Below, in pieces: positions 35,999-43,249 of a stretch of 64,000 nucleotides of DNA. Each line of letters opens with the position of its first letter. The first letter of the stretch is position 1. A model generated the notes under the pieces. That model saw only the letters and a list, made by a program, of their open reading frames with translations, had not been told where the DNA came from and ran no database searches. The DNA is from Burkholderia paludis (GTDB lineage Bacteria > Pseudomonadota > Gammaproteobacteria > Burkholderiales > Burkholderiaceae), in assembly GCF_000732615.1 (NCBI RefSeq), contig NZ_JPGL01000049.1, forward strand, positions 1-64,000, in the 5' to 3' direction. Both the position numbers and the translations under genes were made by a program.

Positions 35999-36905
35999 GG
36001 CGCACCTCCACCTCGGCAAGCGCCTCGCGCCCGTAGACCCGCTCCACCCACGTCCCTCGCCCGTCTCCGTGGCCAAGCCATGTCGACACGCCAGCGGCCG
36101 CTTCCCGGCGCGATACGCCGGCTGCCTTCTGCCGCTCAAGGTGCTCGGTCGCGTACGCGTAGCGGAGGCTATGCGGTGCGCGCTCATCGGTCATGCCGAC
36201 CCTGCGCACGACATAGTGATAGCGCTCCATCGCCCGCCTCAGATCTGGCTTTCGGACCAGCTTCCCGCCGTACTCGTTCGACAGTCCAATGGCTCGCCCC
36301 ACCAGCTCGGCGGCGCGCTGCCGATCCAATGGCGGACTCCGTCGCGTCTTGCCACCCTTCGTCCCGTGGATGATGGTCACGAAGCCATCCCCGATCGGGC
36401 TCGCGAGTGCGCGCCGCCAATCAGCCAGCGATTTGATGCTTTGAACCGCCTCTCTCGCTCGCAGCCCGAGTTCGAGCTGCAGCTCAAGCACAACCGCAAT
36501 ACCCGGGTCGATCGCAGCAACGGCGGCGCGGTACAGCTCCAAGTCGTCTCGCATCATCGGCCGCTTCGTACCGGCCCGGCTCGCGCCCGACAGACCGAGC
36601 GCCGCATTGCTCATCTTGTCGGCAAACGGCCGGCGACCAATCCCTTCGAGCGCTGTCCGGATGTGCGTCATGTTGTTGACGGCCGTCCGCTTCGAGCATC
36701 CTCGGCCCGTCATGTCGTTCGACCAGGCCATCAGATGCTTCTCTTTGAGCTGACCGGTCGTGTGAACCTGAAAGCCCATATCCCACAGAAACCGCGCGAA
36801 ACGCGCGAGCGACTTCTCCCGACCGTTGGAGGTCGAGTTTGCCTGTTTGCCACGCGCCCCGCGCGCAGCACGGCACAGGTCGGCCGTGAGAGATTTGTGC
36901 GACAT
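35991..36905 (-). CDS. Second tyrosine recombinase (integrase-domain protein)
   Basis: A 304-residue recombinase. MSHKSLTADLCRAARGARGKQANSTSNGREKSLARFARFLWDMG is the SAM-like core-binding domain. The catalytic domain has Arg in LGLRAREAVQ, the HxxR box in HSLRYAYATEHL, GHGDGR and Tyr in VERVYGREAL. It is unrelated to the P4-type enzyme at 47706. The start at 36905 is preferred; the frame to 37157 crosses a large inverted repeat. Target site unknown. Confidence 0.82.
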   Translation of the reverse strand: MSHKSLTADLCRAARGARGKQANSTSNGREKSLARFARFLWDMGFQVHTTGQLKEKHLMAWSNDMTGRGCSKRTAVNNMTHIRTALEGIGRRPFADKMSNAALGLSGASRAGTKRPMMRDDLELYRAAVAAIDPGIAVVLELQLELGLRAREAVQSIKSLADWRRALASPIGDGFVTIIHGTKGGKTRRSPPLDRQRAAELVGRAIGLSNEYGGKLVRKPDLRRAMERYHYVVRRVGMTDERAPHSLRYAYATEHLERQKAAGVSRREAAAGVSTWLGHGDGRGTWVERVYGREALAEVEVRHA

Positions 36906-36927
36906 GCGTACCCCGAATCCATGACGT

Positions 36928-37013
36928 GAGGCTCGACCCCCAGTTGTCTCCCTGTCCGCTGGACGGGGCCGCGAAAACGCAGCTGGGAGACAACAAACGG
37001 GGGCACGAGCCTC
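36928..37013. repeat. Large imperfect inverted repeat upstream of the second integrase
   Basis: Left arm: GAGGCTCG (36928-36935), CCCCC (36937-36941), GTTGTCTCCC (36943-36952). Right arm: GGGAGACAAC (36985-36994), GGGGG (36999-37003), CGAGCCTC (37006-37013). The loop holds a small GTCC/GGAC hairpin. In total 23 base pairs form, with small asymmetric bulges. It lies 22 bases before the integrase start. It could be a recombination site that folds as single-stranded DNA, or a leader RNA. Confidence 0.6.
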
Positions 37014-37877
37014 GGCCTGGTGAGATTGGGAGCGTTCTACGCCAGCCAGCTGACGTAGCCCGGCACGCACGAACCCGATGAGGTTCGACGCGTGGCGGGA
37101 AGACGCTTCCCCCGTTTGATCCGTGTTTTGGCTGTGCGACCGATCGGGGGGCGCCAATGCCCCGACCGCGCGAATTGATGCGTGCCGAGCGAGCCGACAC
37201 GAGATTCCAGACGCCGAGGCCGAGCGCGCCGCCAGTCGTCACGAGGACGACTGAGACGGACGCAGCAAGACACGGCGTTAGCGCTGGGGAGCGCACGTCA
37301 CGGATTGATTGCCGCAGGCGCGGCATACGGGGATTGCACATCGCGCCTTTCGCAGGAAGCAAAAGGCGATGGAGGGCTTCACCTATCAGCGAGGCAGTCA
37401 CGAGCCCATCTGGAAACGATGGACGGATTTTGGGCGTAGGCCCTACTCAGTTAATTCGGTGATCAAGTCACCGTGCCCGCAGAGCGAGCTTTCCAAACAA
37501 TTGCCGATCAGTTTCGGCGCACTTCAGTCGATGCCTTACCCAGGCGGGGTGTGAAGCAAGATTAGCGACGCCTGCACCGCTTGGCAACAGTTTTTCAGCG
37601 GCCCGAGCCTGGCGCCCCAGAGTAGCGGTCGCGTCTACAGAGTGACGCACGCGACAGTTTCGGATGCGCATCGCTTTGCAAGCTGATTCGCAAAGTGACG
37701 CACAGTTAGAGCTCGAAGATCGTAGTGTTGCCTAGCCGCTACAGACCAGACTAGCTGTCAAAAGTGAGCGTCGTTCTCGGCGGCGCGCGACAGTCATCAC
37801 TGACCGCACAGACGAATCAGCCTCATTCGTCGACGCAAGACGATTCCGGTATCGAAATCGTCTTGACGTCACGATTC
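37014..37877. other. Long intergenic region in the island
   Basis: Over 850 bases with no frame of coding character. AGTGACGCAC occurs twice (37641-37650 and 37694-37703). Nothing else is recognised. Its size is unusual beside the tightly packed neighbours. Confidence 0.4.
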
Positions 37878-38432
37878 CTACTGTTCGATTTTCCGCGCCT
37901 GTGTCGGCCTGCCGCCGCGGCGAGTCCGAGGTTCCGGAACCAGACCCGGCACGAGTGCCTTGAAGGCCTGAAACTTTGGATCATCCATTGCAGCACAAGT
38001 CGCCGCCCAGAGCTTGGCAGATGCCGCTCTCCCAGCTCGCGAATCGCGATCAAGCACTTTTTGCAGTTCTTCGGCTTTTCGCATGATCTCGTGGTCGAAA
38101 CGGTCCCGATTAAACCGATACATGCTCAGGCGCCAGTTGTCGCAGTTGAGAAAGTCTTTGCGAGGGCCTTTTGCGCCCTCTGGACGCGCTCTCCGCAACC
38201 AATACTGAATACCACCCGCTACCCAACCTGCGGTATCGAATTTTTCCGGCCACTCGGTAGTTGCCGGGACAACGCCTTCAGATTCAAGCTGCGCACGGTT
38301 CCCGATATAAGCAGCACTACCGAATTTCCGGTCCAGAAGAATGGTCAGCTCGCCGATGTCGGCCGGATGGGCGACCGAACTTGCCTCAGGCGACTGTGAG
38401 TCGCCAGTACGATCGATCTCGCGCTTATCCAT
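37878..38432 (-). CDS. Hypothetical protein, second gene of a C4-type operon, 184 residues
   Basis: MDKREIDRTGDSQSPEAS ... HPADIGELTILLDRKFGSAAYIGNRAQLESEGVVPATTEWP, with a basic C-terminus (RTRRGGRPTQARKIEQ) suggesting nucleic acid contact. Its ATG overlaps the stop of the upstream gene by 8 bases (ATGGATAA). The family is not recognised. Its placement behind a C4-like RNA suggests a role like an antirepressor or late switch protein. Confidence 0.62.
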   Translation of the reverse strand: MDKREIDRTGDSQSPEASSVAHPADIGELTILLDRKFGSAAYIGNRAQLESEGVVPATTEWPEKFDTAGWVAGGIQYWLRRARPEGAKGPRKDFLNCDNWRLSMYRFNRDRFDHEIMRKAEELQKVLDRDSRAGRAASAKLWAATCAAMDDPKFQAFKALVPGLVPEPRTRRGGRPTQARKIEQ

Positions 38433-38772
38433 GATGCGCTCCCGATTTCTGGGCCTTTCGGAACGCGTCGATAACGCGGGCATTGCGCTCCATATCAAAC
38501 GTATTGATGAAGCCGCAGTGGACACTCTCCGCGTCAGCACTGACCGAGCTAGTCAGGTCACTCGCGAGGTAACCGATGAGCTTAACAATATTCTGCAGAG
38601 TGCCCGGATGCGCCCAAAATTCCGGTGCTTCCATTGCCAGAAGCGCAACCTCGGAAAGCGCCTCGATCTGATCCAGATGGGATTGGCAGATCGAATCGAT
38701 TGACTGGATTTCTAAGCGAAGCTGCTTGATTTCGGTGGATTGCTCAGGACGAGCGGATGCGGCGGTAGACAT
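38425..38772 (-). CDS. Hypothetical protein directly downstream of the C4-like RNA, 115 residues
   Basis: MSTAASARPEQSTEIKQLRLEIQSIDSICQSHLDQIEALSEVALLAMEAPEFWAHPG is helical, likely with a coiled-coil N-terminal half. The start at 38772 is fixed by the ribosome-binding site AGGAG five bases upstream. That site lies inside CTACAGGA, which is perfectly complementary to the exposed loop of the C4-like RNA just upstream. The open frame to 38889 reads through that RNA and is not coding. Function unknown; control by antisense RNA is the main clue. Confidence 0.65.
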   Translation of the reverse strand: MSTAASARPEQSTEIKQLRLEIQSIDSICQSHLDQIEALSEVALLAMEAPEFWAHPGTLQNIVKLIGYLASDLTSSVSADAESVHCGFINTFDMERNARVIDAFRKAQKSGAHHG

Positions 38773-38815
38773 GATGGCTCCTGTAGATTTGGAGCCCGCG
38801 TCCCATCGCCAAATG

Positions 38816-38898
38816 GGGTGGGCGGGCACATAACAGGGTTGGCGAACCGGCCTACAGGAAACCGGCAGACCCGAAGGTCTCCCCATCACGGCCCACCC
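38816..38898 (-). ncRNA. C4-like antisense RNA
   Basis: Read on the minus strand: closing stem GGGTGGGC (38898-38891) with GCCCACCC (38823-38816); hairpin AGACC-UUCG-GGUCU (38880-38867); second hairpin CCGG ... CCGG whose loop shows UCCUGUAG (38859-38852). That loop pairs perfectly with CTACAGGA (38786-38779) at the downstream ribosome-binding site. GCCCGC (38827-38822) pairs with GCGGGC (38799-38794). Two antisense segments, the GGTTCGCCAACC linker and the position ahead of the target fit the phage P1/P7 C4 RNA family, which blocks antirepressor translation. Confidence 0.78.
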
Positions 38899-39104
38899 GT
38901 AACAGTATGGACGTGATGATACAACGGACGAAAAAATACCGCCTGGAGCGGCGGTCGTCCGCCTGTAGAGCTCGGGTCGCCAAACCCGGCGCTTGTTGTC
39001 TCAAGCGCAGTTCAAGATTATGTCTGCCGCGCTACGTCGTCAAGCGGAAATTTGTAAACAATGGGCGACAATGGGAACTCGTGGTCAACCGATAGGAGAT
39101 GCTG

Positions 39105-39629
39105 ATGGCGAAGCATGACAACGATCGATGGGTTCCTCTCGAAGAGGCAGCCGCCTCGGTGAAGCGCAAGGCTTCGACCGTCATCAGCCAGATGCGTAAC
39201 GGTCGAATTCAGCGAGACAGGCACTTTCGATATATCGGTGACGGCAAGCTCGAACTGAACGTCGTGGAGTATTTGCGATGGGTAGAGGAAGAGAAGGAGG
39301 CACGCAAGCTGCCTCTGTACGAGCGTGTAATTCGAGATATCGACAACAGGCAAAGAAGGGTTCAGGAGGCCCTGAAAAATGCTCCGCCGCTCCAACCTCC
39401 AGCACCACCATCCGCGAAACGACAGCCTAAGCTCATACCGCTCAGTGTCTGGGCCGAACAGACCTTCGGTCAATACGCGCCTCACCGCAATACGCTACTC
39501 AACTGGGTTCGAAACGCCAAGCTGTTCCCAATGCCGATCAAGGTAAGCGGAACGTACTTCGTGGAACCTAACACGGAGTACATCGATCCTGTAGCTCAAA
39601 AGATTCGGAGGATGGTCAATGGCCGCTGA
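39105..39629 (+). CDS. Excisionase/HTH-type phage regulator, 174 residues
   Basis: The N-terminal half, WVPLEEAAASVKRKASTVISQMRNGRIQRDRHFRYIGDGKLELNVVEYLRW, reads as a MerR-like DNA-binding module. A second similar segment lies near the C-terminus (SVWAEQTFGQYAPHRNTLLNWVRNAKLFPMPIKVSGTYFVEPNTEYID), so it may bind DNA as a tandem. GGAG at 39094-39097 gives correct spacing for the ATG at 39105, not for 39099. It is the first of three overlapping plus-strand regulators. Confidence 0.72.
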   Translation: MAKHDNDRWVPLEEAAASVKRKASTVISQMRNGRIQRDRHFRYIGDGKLELNVVEYLRWVEEEKEARKLPLYERVIRDIDNRQRRVQEALKNAPPLQPPAPPSAKRQPKLIPLSVWAEQTFGQYAPHRNTLLNWVRNAKLFPMPIKVSGTYFVEPNTEYIDPVAQKIRRMVNGR

Positions 39630-39894
39630 TGCCATGTCCATAGCAAAGAAGGTCGCGCCGGCGATCGTCTCGATGAAACCGATCTTCTTGAGCATCCACC
39701 AAGTTTCTGAGGCTATGTCGTTGTCAGAAACGATCATCAAGAAGATGGTCGCATCCAAGGAGTTCCCCGCTCCGCGAGCGCTCTCGAAGAAGCGTGTCGG
39801 ATGGCTAGTCCGTGAACTCGAAGAGTGGGCCGAGAAACGGCCGATCTCAGAGATGTTGCCGCCAGGGCCGCATCATCTATCAGAGGCTCAGTGA
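39619..39894 (+). CDS. AlpA-type regulator, 91 residues
   Basis: KPIFLSIHQVSEAMSLSETIIKKMVASKEFPAPRALSKKRVGWLVRELEEWAEKRP is a standard AlpA (Phage_AlpA) domain, a small activator of integrase or phage genes. The ATG at 39619 follows GGAGG by 7 bases and overlaps the previous gene by 11 bases. Confidence 0.8.
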   Translation: MAADAMSIAKKVAPAIVSMKPIFLSIHQVSEAMSLSETIIKKMVASKEFPAPRALSKKRVGWLVRELEEWAEKRPISEMLPPGPHHLSEAQ

Positions 39895-39895
39895 A

Positions 39896-40174
39896 ATGAA
39901 CACGGTCTTCATACTCATGGCCCAGTACGGCGCCACCGCGGTGGTCCCGATCGAAACCGTCAGGAAGGACTACTTCCCGCACCTCAGCCGCGAGATCCTC
40001 GTGCGTAAGATCAATCGCGGCGAGATCAAGCTCCCGGTCGTGCGGATGGACGGATCGCAGAAGACAACGCTCGGCATCCACATCATGGATCTGGCAGCGT
40101 ATATCGACAAACAACGTGCCGCTGCCGTCAAGGAGTACGAGACGTTCCATGGAAGGAAGTGGATTGCCGAGTAG
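39896..40174 (+). CDS. PrtN-family pyocin/phage activator, 92 residues
   Basis: MNTVFILMAQYGATAVVPIETVRKDYFPHLSREILVRKINRGEIKLPVVRM matches the pyocin activator PrtN family. In Pseudomonas, PrtN turns on pyocin genes after DNA damage releases PrtR. Start codon one base after the upstream stop. It probably activates genes of this island; a PrtR/LexA-like repressor is not obvious. Confidence 0.85.
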   Translation: MNTVFILMAQYGATAVVPIETVRKDYFPHLSREILVRKINRGEIKLPVVRMDGSQKTTLGIHIMDLAAYIDKQRAAAVKEYETFHGRKWIAE

Positions 40175-40196
40175 CGACTTCGCCGCGATGAAATCA

Positions 40197-40595
40197 CTAA
40201 TACGGCATATGGTCGGTCACCTCAGCATACACATGCGTATAGCCAAGGGCCGCGAATAGATGGTAGCGATGAAACCCTGCAAGCAACTCGTATCGCACTT
40301 CCCCGGGTCGCTGAAACAATAACAGTGGCGGTAATGCGACATCGTCTCGCACGGCAGCTAGTAGGTCGTCGCTCCGAATCACCCCGGGCCTGCGAGGATC
40401 AGGCTTATTGAATGCTGGAGTACCGGGACTCCGTCGGGGGGAATCAATCAGATCGATAGCAACGAGACTGCCGCCGATGCTCCGAGGCGCCAGAGTTTTG
40501 ATGACAAAGTCCGACATGCCAGCGGCCGCCACAAGCGCATACGCCTGGGAAAGCACGATCGGATCTATCGGCACCCTAAAATCTCCAGTCATCAA
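40197..40595 (-). CDS. ParB-like N-terminal domain protein, 132 residues
   Basis: The C-terminal part, LPPLLLFQRPGEVRYELLAGFHRYHLFAALGYTHVYAEVTD, is the ParB/Sulfiredoxin-type nucleotide-binding motif (GxHR-like GFHRY). It could be a CTPase-like or nuclease-like phage protein. The ATG overlaps the stop of the upstream small gene (ATGA). Convergent with the PrtN gene. Confidence 0.75.
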   Translation of the reverse strand: MMTGDFRVPIDPIVLSQAYALVAAAGMSDFVIKTLAPRSIGGSLVAIDLIDSPRRSPGTPAFNKPDPRRPGVIRSDDLLAAVRDDVALPPLLLFQRPGEVRYELLAGFHRYHLFAALGYTHVYAEVTDHMPY

Positions 40596-40789
40596 TTGCG
40601 CTTCGCAAGTATATCCTCAGCTGGATAAAGCTGAAGCATCGCTCGCGCCGCCTCGACGTTCGACATCGTCGGCCATTCCTCCCAGTCGCCCCACCACTGC
40701 ATCATCTTCCGGCGCTCGGGAAGGTATTCATACCACTTTCGGTGGCTCAATGAGAGTAGCCAACCGCCGAATCTCCAGGGCCATGCCAA
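40592..40789 (-). CDS. Hypothetical protein, 65 residues
   Basis: LSHRKWYEYLPERRKMMQWWGDWEEWPTMSNVEAARAMLQLYPAEDILAKRN, rich in Trp and Arg. The frame overlaps the end of the HTH gene by 62 bases if the ATG at 40789 is used; a start at 40705 (MMQWWG) avoids this but lacks a good ribosome-binding site. It is coupled to the ParB-like gene by ATGA. Function unknown. Confidence 0.55.
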   Translation of the reverse strand: MAWPWRFGGWLLSLSHRKWYEYLPERRKMMQWWGDWEEWPTMSNVEAARAMLQLYPAEDILAKRN

Positions 40790-40934
40790 GAAACCGCGGC
40801 GTCCAGCCGGGAATCGGGGTGGTTCCCTTGAGCCAGCGGCTCGGCGTGTTCTTGTCGACCCCAGCCATACGGCAGAAGTCGGCCTGCTTCCAGCCGAGCT
40901 GGTCGAGAGCGGTTTGAAACTCGTCAGGTGTCAT
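40728..40934 (-). CDS. Small Cro/XRE-like regulator, 68 residues
   Basis: MTPDEFQTALDQLGWKQADFCRMAGVDKNTPSRWLKGTTPIPGWTPRFLGMALEIRRLA is a compact helix-turn-helix domain (HTH residues about 15-35). It begins 53 bases from two inverted repeats (40993-41067), which are its likely operators. The start at 40934 is preferred; the frame runs to 41006 through the operator. Confidence 0.8.
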   Translation of the reverse strand: MTPDEFQTALDQLGWKQADFCRMAGVDKNTPSRWLKGTTPIPGWTPRFLGMALEIRRLATLIEPPKVV

Positions 40935-40986
40935 GTGCGTTGCGGGCGCGAAGATGAGTACGCTCTCAGGATAGCAGACCTCCCGT

Positions 40987-41073
40987 AAAGCGGAGAAGTA
41001 AGCCAACTTCTCTCCTCAATTTGACATAACCTCCAATTATCAAATGTAGAGAAGTGGGTAACTTTTCTCCGCT
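40987..41073. promoter_or_regulatory. Paired operators around a TTGACA promoter
   Basis: Site 1 is GAGAAGT (40993-40999) and ACTTCTC (41006-41012). Site 2 is GAGAAGT (41049-41055) and ACTTTTC (41061-41067). The outer flanks AAAGCGGAGAAGT and ACTTTTCTCCGCTTT make the whole block symmetrical. TTGACA (41021-41026) lies between them. This is a classic arrangement for an autoregulating phage switch; the adjacent Cro-like protein is the obvious binder. Confidence 0.68.
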
Positions 41074-41153
41074 TTCCGGGAGAGGCGCATCAGCCATGAG
41101 AGATGGAGCAACAGCGTGCTTGCCTGTTTTTTGAGCAAATCACGCACGCAAAG

Positions 41154-41162
41154 TTATCCACA
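41154..41162 (+). other. Perfect DnaA box in the island
   Basis: TTATCCACA, the consensus DnaA-binding 9-mer, in the gap between the operator block and the PH/SHOCT gene, next to an AT-rich tract. A single box may be chance, but the island has its own replication genes. Confidence 0.4.
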
Positions 41163-41197
41163 TCCCGGCCCTGTTTTTAATAACCGCGGTGAACGCG

Positions 41198-41800
41198 TCA
41201 AAGCTGGCTGATGACCTTGGCCTTGATGGTCTCGTATTCAGAATCGCTGATGAGTCCCTGATCGAGCATCGCCTTAGCCTTCTGCAACCGCTCTGTCGGA
41301 CTTTCGCTAGCCGATGCACCAGGATCGCCGAAGTTTCCTTGAAACCCGCCAGATTTGGCACGCATCTCCTCAAGCTCTCGCTGCCGGCGCTTTTCACGCC
41401 ACGCCTGCTCCTGTGCCTGGCAGATACGATAGATGGCTTGTGCCTCGGCTTTGCGCAAGCCGGTGAACTGAAATCCACGAAGCGCTCCGCGGCTTGCCAA
41501 GTCAGGCTGAGTCAGGGCGGTAACGGTCAGCGTACTTCCGAAGATCCCCGCCTTTATGTGAGCCGTCTTGATGTCTTGCCAGCGGAGGTCAATCGGAGAG
41601 AAACCACCAAGCAGACCACGAGTCATCCCGATAAGCCTGCCGGACGTCGCCGCCACGAGAGCCCGTCGATGAATAAGCGCAAACAAGCGGCGCTGCACAG
41701 TGCTCTCTTGAACGGCTTCCCCTGCAACGAGCATCGAATCAAGATACGACCATGCTTTCGGCATCTCTGCGGCGAGGCCGGATGTTTTGTTGTCTGTCAT
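41198..41800 (-). CDS. PH-like and SHOCT domain protein, 200 residues
   Basis: The N-terminal part has a PH-like module (ALIHRRALVAATSGRLIGMTRGLLGGFSPIDLRWQDIKTAHIKAGIFGSTLTV). The C-terminus ends with a SHOCT helix pair (SPTERLQKAKAMLDQGLISDSEYETIKAKVISQL), usually an oligomerisation element. The ATG at 41800 follows GGGGAATGCC; a GTG at 41839 is an alternative. Role in the island unknown. Confidence 0.72.
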   Translation of the reverse strand: MTDNKTSGLAAEMPKAWSYLDSMLVAGEAVQESTVQRRLFALIHRRALVAATSGRLIGMTRGLLGGFSPIDLRWQDIKTAHIKAGIFGSTLTVTALTQPDLASRGALRGFQFTGLRKAEAQAIYRICQAQEQAWREKRRQRELEEMRAKSGGFQGNFGDPGASASESPTERLQKAKAMLDQGLISDSEYETIKAKVISQL

Positions 41801-41984
41801 GGCATTCCCCGTCAATTGTGATTGTGTTGTCGCAGTCACCGCCCTGCGGTTCAGAAAATCCTAGCAGATTTGAACCGAGCCCCAGCAATCTGTGGCCTTC
41901 CCCATCCGGGCGTGCCATGGATGCGAACAGCCGGGGCGGTTTCCAAAACTGTGTTTTCCGCGGAAACTACACCGCCAGCATGCT

Positions 41985-42209
41985 TCAGTCCTCGTTCATC
42001 AATCGCTTCCGGCACTCGCGCAAAAACTCATTGATTTGCCTCTGTCGATCCCGCCATTCGACCGACCGCATGCCGTGTTTTCGGGAGTTCGTGGCAGAGG
42101 TCGTTTTTCCGGTCTCAGTCTGTGGTCCTGTTGACCGTTCCCATGGTTTCCATCGCCTGATTGCCTCGGCCTGCTTGGCTCGTCGTTCCGGTGTCCAGCC
42201 GTTCGCCAC
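41985..42209 (-). CDS. Conserved mobile-element protein, 74 residues
   Basis: MANGWTPERRAKQAEAIRRWKPWERSTGPQTETGKTTSATNSRKHG is a family seen repeatedly in phage-like islands of proteobacteria. It is strongly basic and may bind nucleic acid. It overlaps the end of the preceding gene by 95 bases, and both frames have conserved-looking residues. Function unknown. Confidence 0.66.
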   Translation of the reverse strand: MANGWTPERRAKQAEAIRRWKPWERSTGPQTETGKTTSATNSRKHGMRSVEWRDRQRQINEFLRECRKRLMNED

Positions 42210-42771
42210 GGTTGCTCTCCAATAGTTCGTTCGTCGTATCAGCCCTTTTCTCTCGCGCGCGGACTGATGACTCGGTGCCGTTGTTGACCTGCTGAGGTCC
42301 GTTCGCTATGTTCGCCTGCTTCACGAATGCAACCGGTCGCGGATTCTTGATCTCGGCCAATGCCTCAACTGTCGAGCGGCACTGAGCTTGCGCCTTGAGT
42401 GAAAGGCGCAAATACGATTCCATCTTCGGCAAGTGGTCGCTCCGAGCGGCTTTGAGCGCGAGCTGGTTGAACATCAGATCCAACGTATTCGCCTGCGCCA
42501 AAAGCATCGCCTCCACGCCAGAGAGGTCACCTCGACAGACCGCATCGGCCTGCTTCCGAACCTCCTGCGTGTACGTCAGCAAATCCAATTCGTTTCCAAA
42601 CATGGACGATGCGTATTCAAGTCCGGTTGTCGCTCCCCGGATAGCGGCATCGTTCGCGACGGTTGCCAACAGCTTACGTCTGCGATCGGTCGGTGGTTCG
42701 CCACCGGCCGCATGATCAGGTCGATCGTCGGACAATTCTGCCGGCTCGCCCGTGATATCAGTGTCCTTCAT
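42115..42771 (-). CDS. Conserved mobile-element protein, 218 residues
   Basis: The helical core, NDAAIRGATTGLEYASSMFGNELDLLTYTQEVRKQADAVCRGDLSGVEAMLLAQANTLDLMFNQLALKA, is followed by a disordered Gln/Asn-rich tail with NIANGPQQVNNGTE. The same pair (this and the 74-residue protein) recurs in related islands. ATG at 42771. Possibly a packaging-associated or structural accessory protein, but no family function is known. Confidence 0.66.
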   Translation of the reverse strand: MKDTDITGEPAELSDDRPDHAAGGEPPTDRRRKLLATVANDAAIRGATTGLEYASSMFGNELDLLTYTQEVRKQADAVCRGDLSGVEAMLLAQANTLDLMFNQLALKAARSDHLPKMESYLRLSLKAQAQCRSTVEALAEIKNPRPVAFVKQANIANGPQQVNNGTESSVRAREKRADTTNELLESNRGERLDTGTTSQAGRGNQAMETMGTVNRTTD

Positions 42772-42775
42772 GTGG

Positions 42776-43237
42776 TCAACCTCCAATTGATACGCCTCGC
42801 GCGCGCGTACACGCGTGCGTACTGGTCGCATTGGTCGCATCGGTTGGCAAGTTCTCCCCGCCAAGCTGAACCATTTCCGGCCACATCGATGCATTTCTCG
42901 CGCGTGCGCGTGCGTGCGCGGAACGGTCTACAGGGGGACCGCGACGTTGAACCTCGACGACGGACGCGACCGCAATATCTAGCCCCGGCTTCGCAGGCTT
43001 CTCGCCCTTCCCCGCCCAAGCCCTCAGTACAAGCGCCCCAAACAGCATCACTACATCACCGTGCCGCAGAAGTGCCAACGCTTCCATCGGCTCTTCGTCG
43101 CTCGCGAAGGCGTTCGTGTAAATGGTCGGCCCGACGCCGTTCGCAACTCGCAGCTTCACCGCAATGGTCTGCGCATCGCCCTTCGTCGTGATTCGCGGCC
43201 GTCCATCAACCGTTCCCGTTACCCATCCATCAATCAT
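42776..43237 (-). CDS. SSB-like OB-fold protein, 153 residues
   Basis: MIDGWVTGTVDGRPRITTKGDAQTIAVKLRVANGVGPTIYTNAFASDEEPMEALALLRHGDVVMLFGALVLRAW follows the single-stranded DNA-binding OB-fold pattern of phage SSB proteins, with a basic low-complexity tail (HARARARN, HACTRARG). It likely protects single-stranded DNA during island replication. It lies 4 bases before the 218-residue gene. Confidence 0.72.
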   Translation of the reverse strand: MIDGWVTGTVDGRPRITTKGDAQTIAVKLRVANGVGPTIYTNAFASDEEPMEALALLRHGDVVMLFGALVLRAWAGKGEKPAKPGLDIAVASVVEVQRRGPPVDRSAHARARARNASMWPEMVQLGGENLPTDATNATSTHACTRARGVSIGG

Positions 43238-43249
43238 TCGTCCACTCCT

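Noticed and set aside
36906..37157. N-terminal extension of the second integrase
   Set aside because: The frame crosses a large inverted repeat and has no integrase-like residues; homology begins at the Met at 36905.
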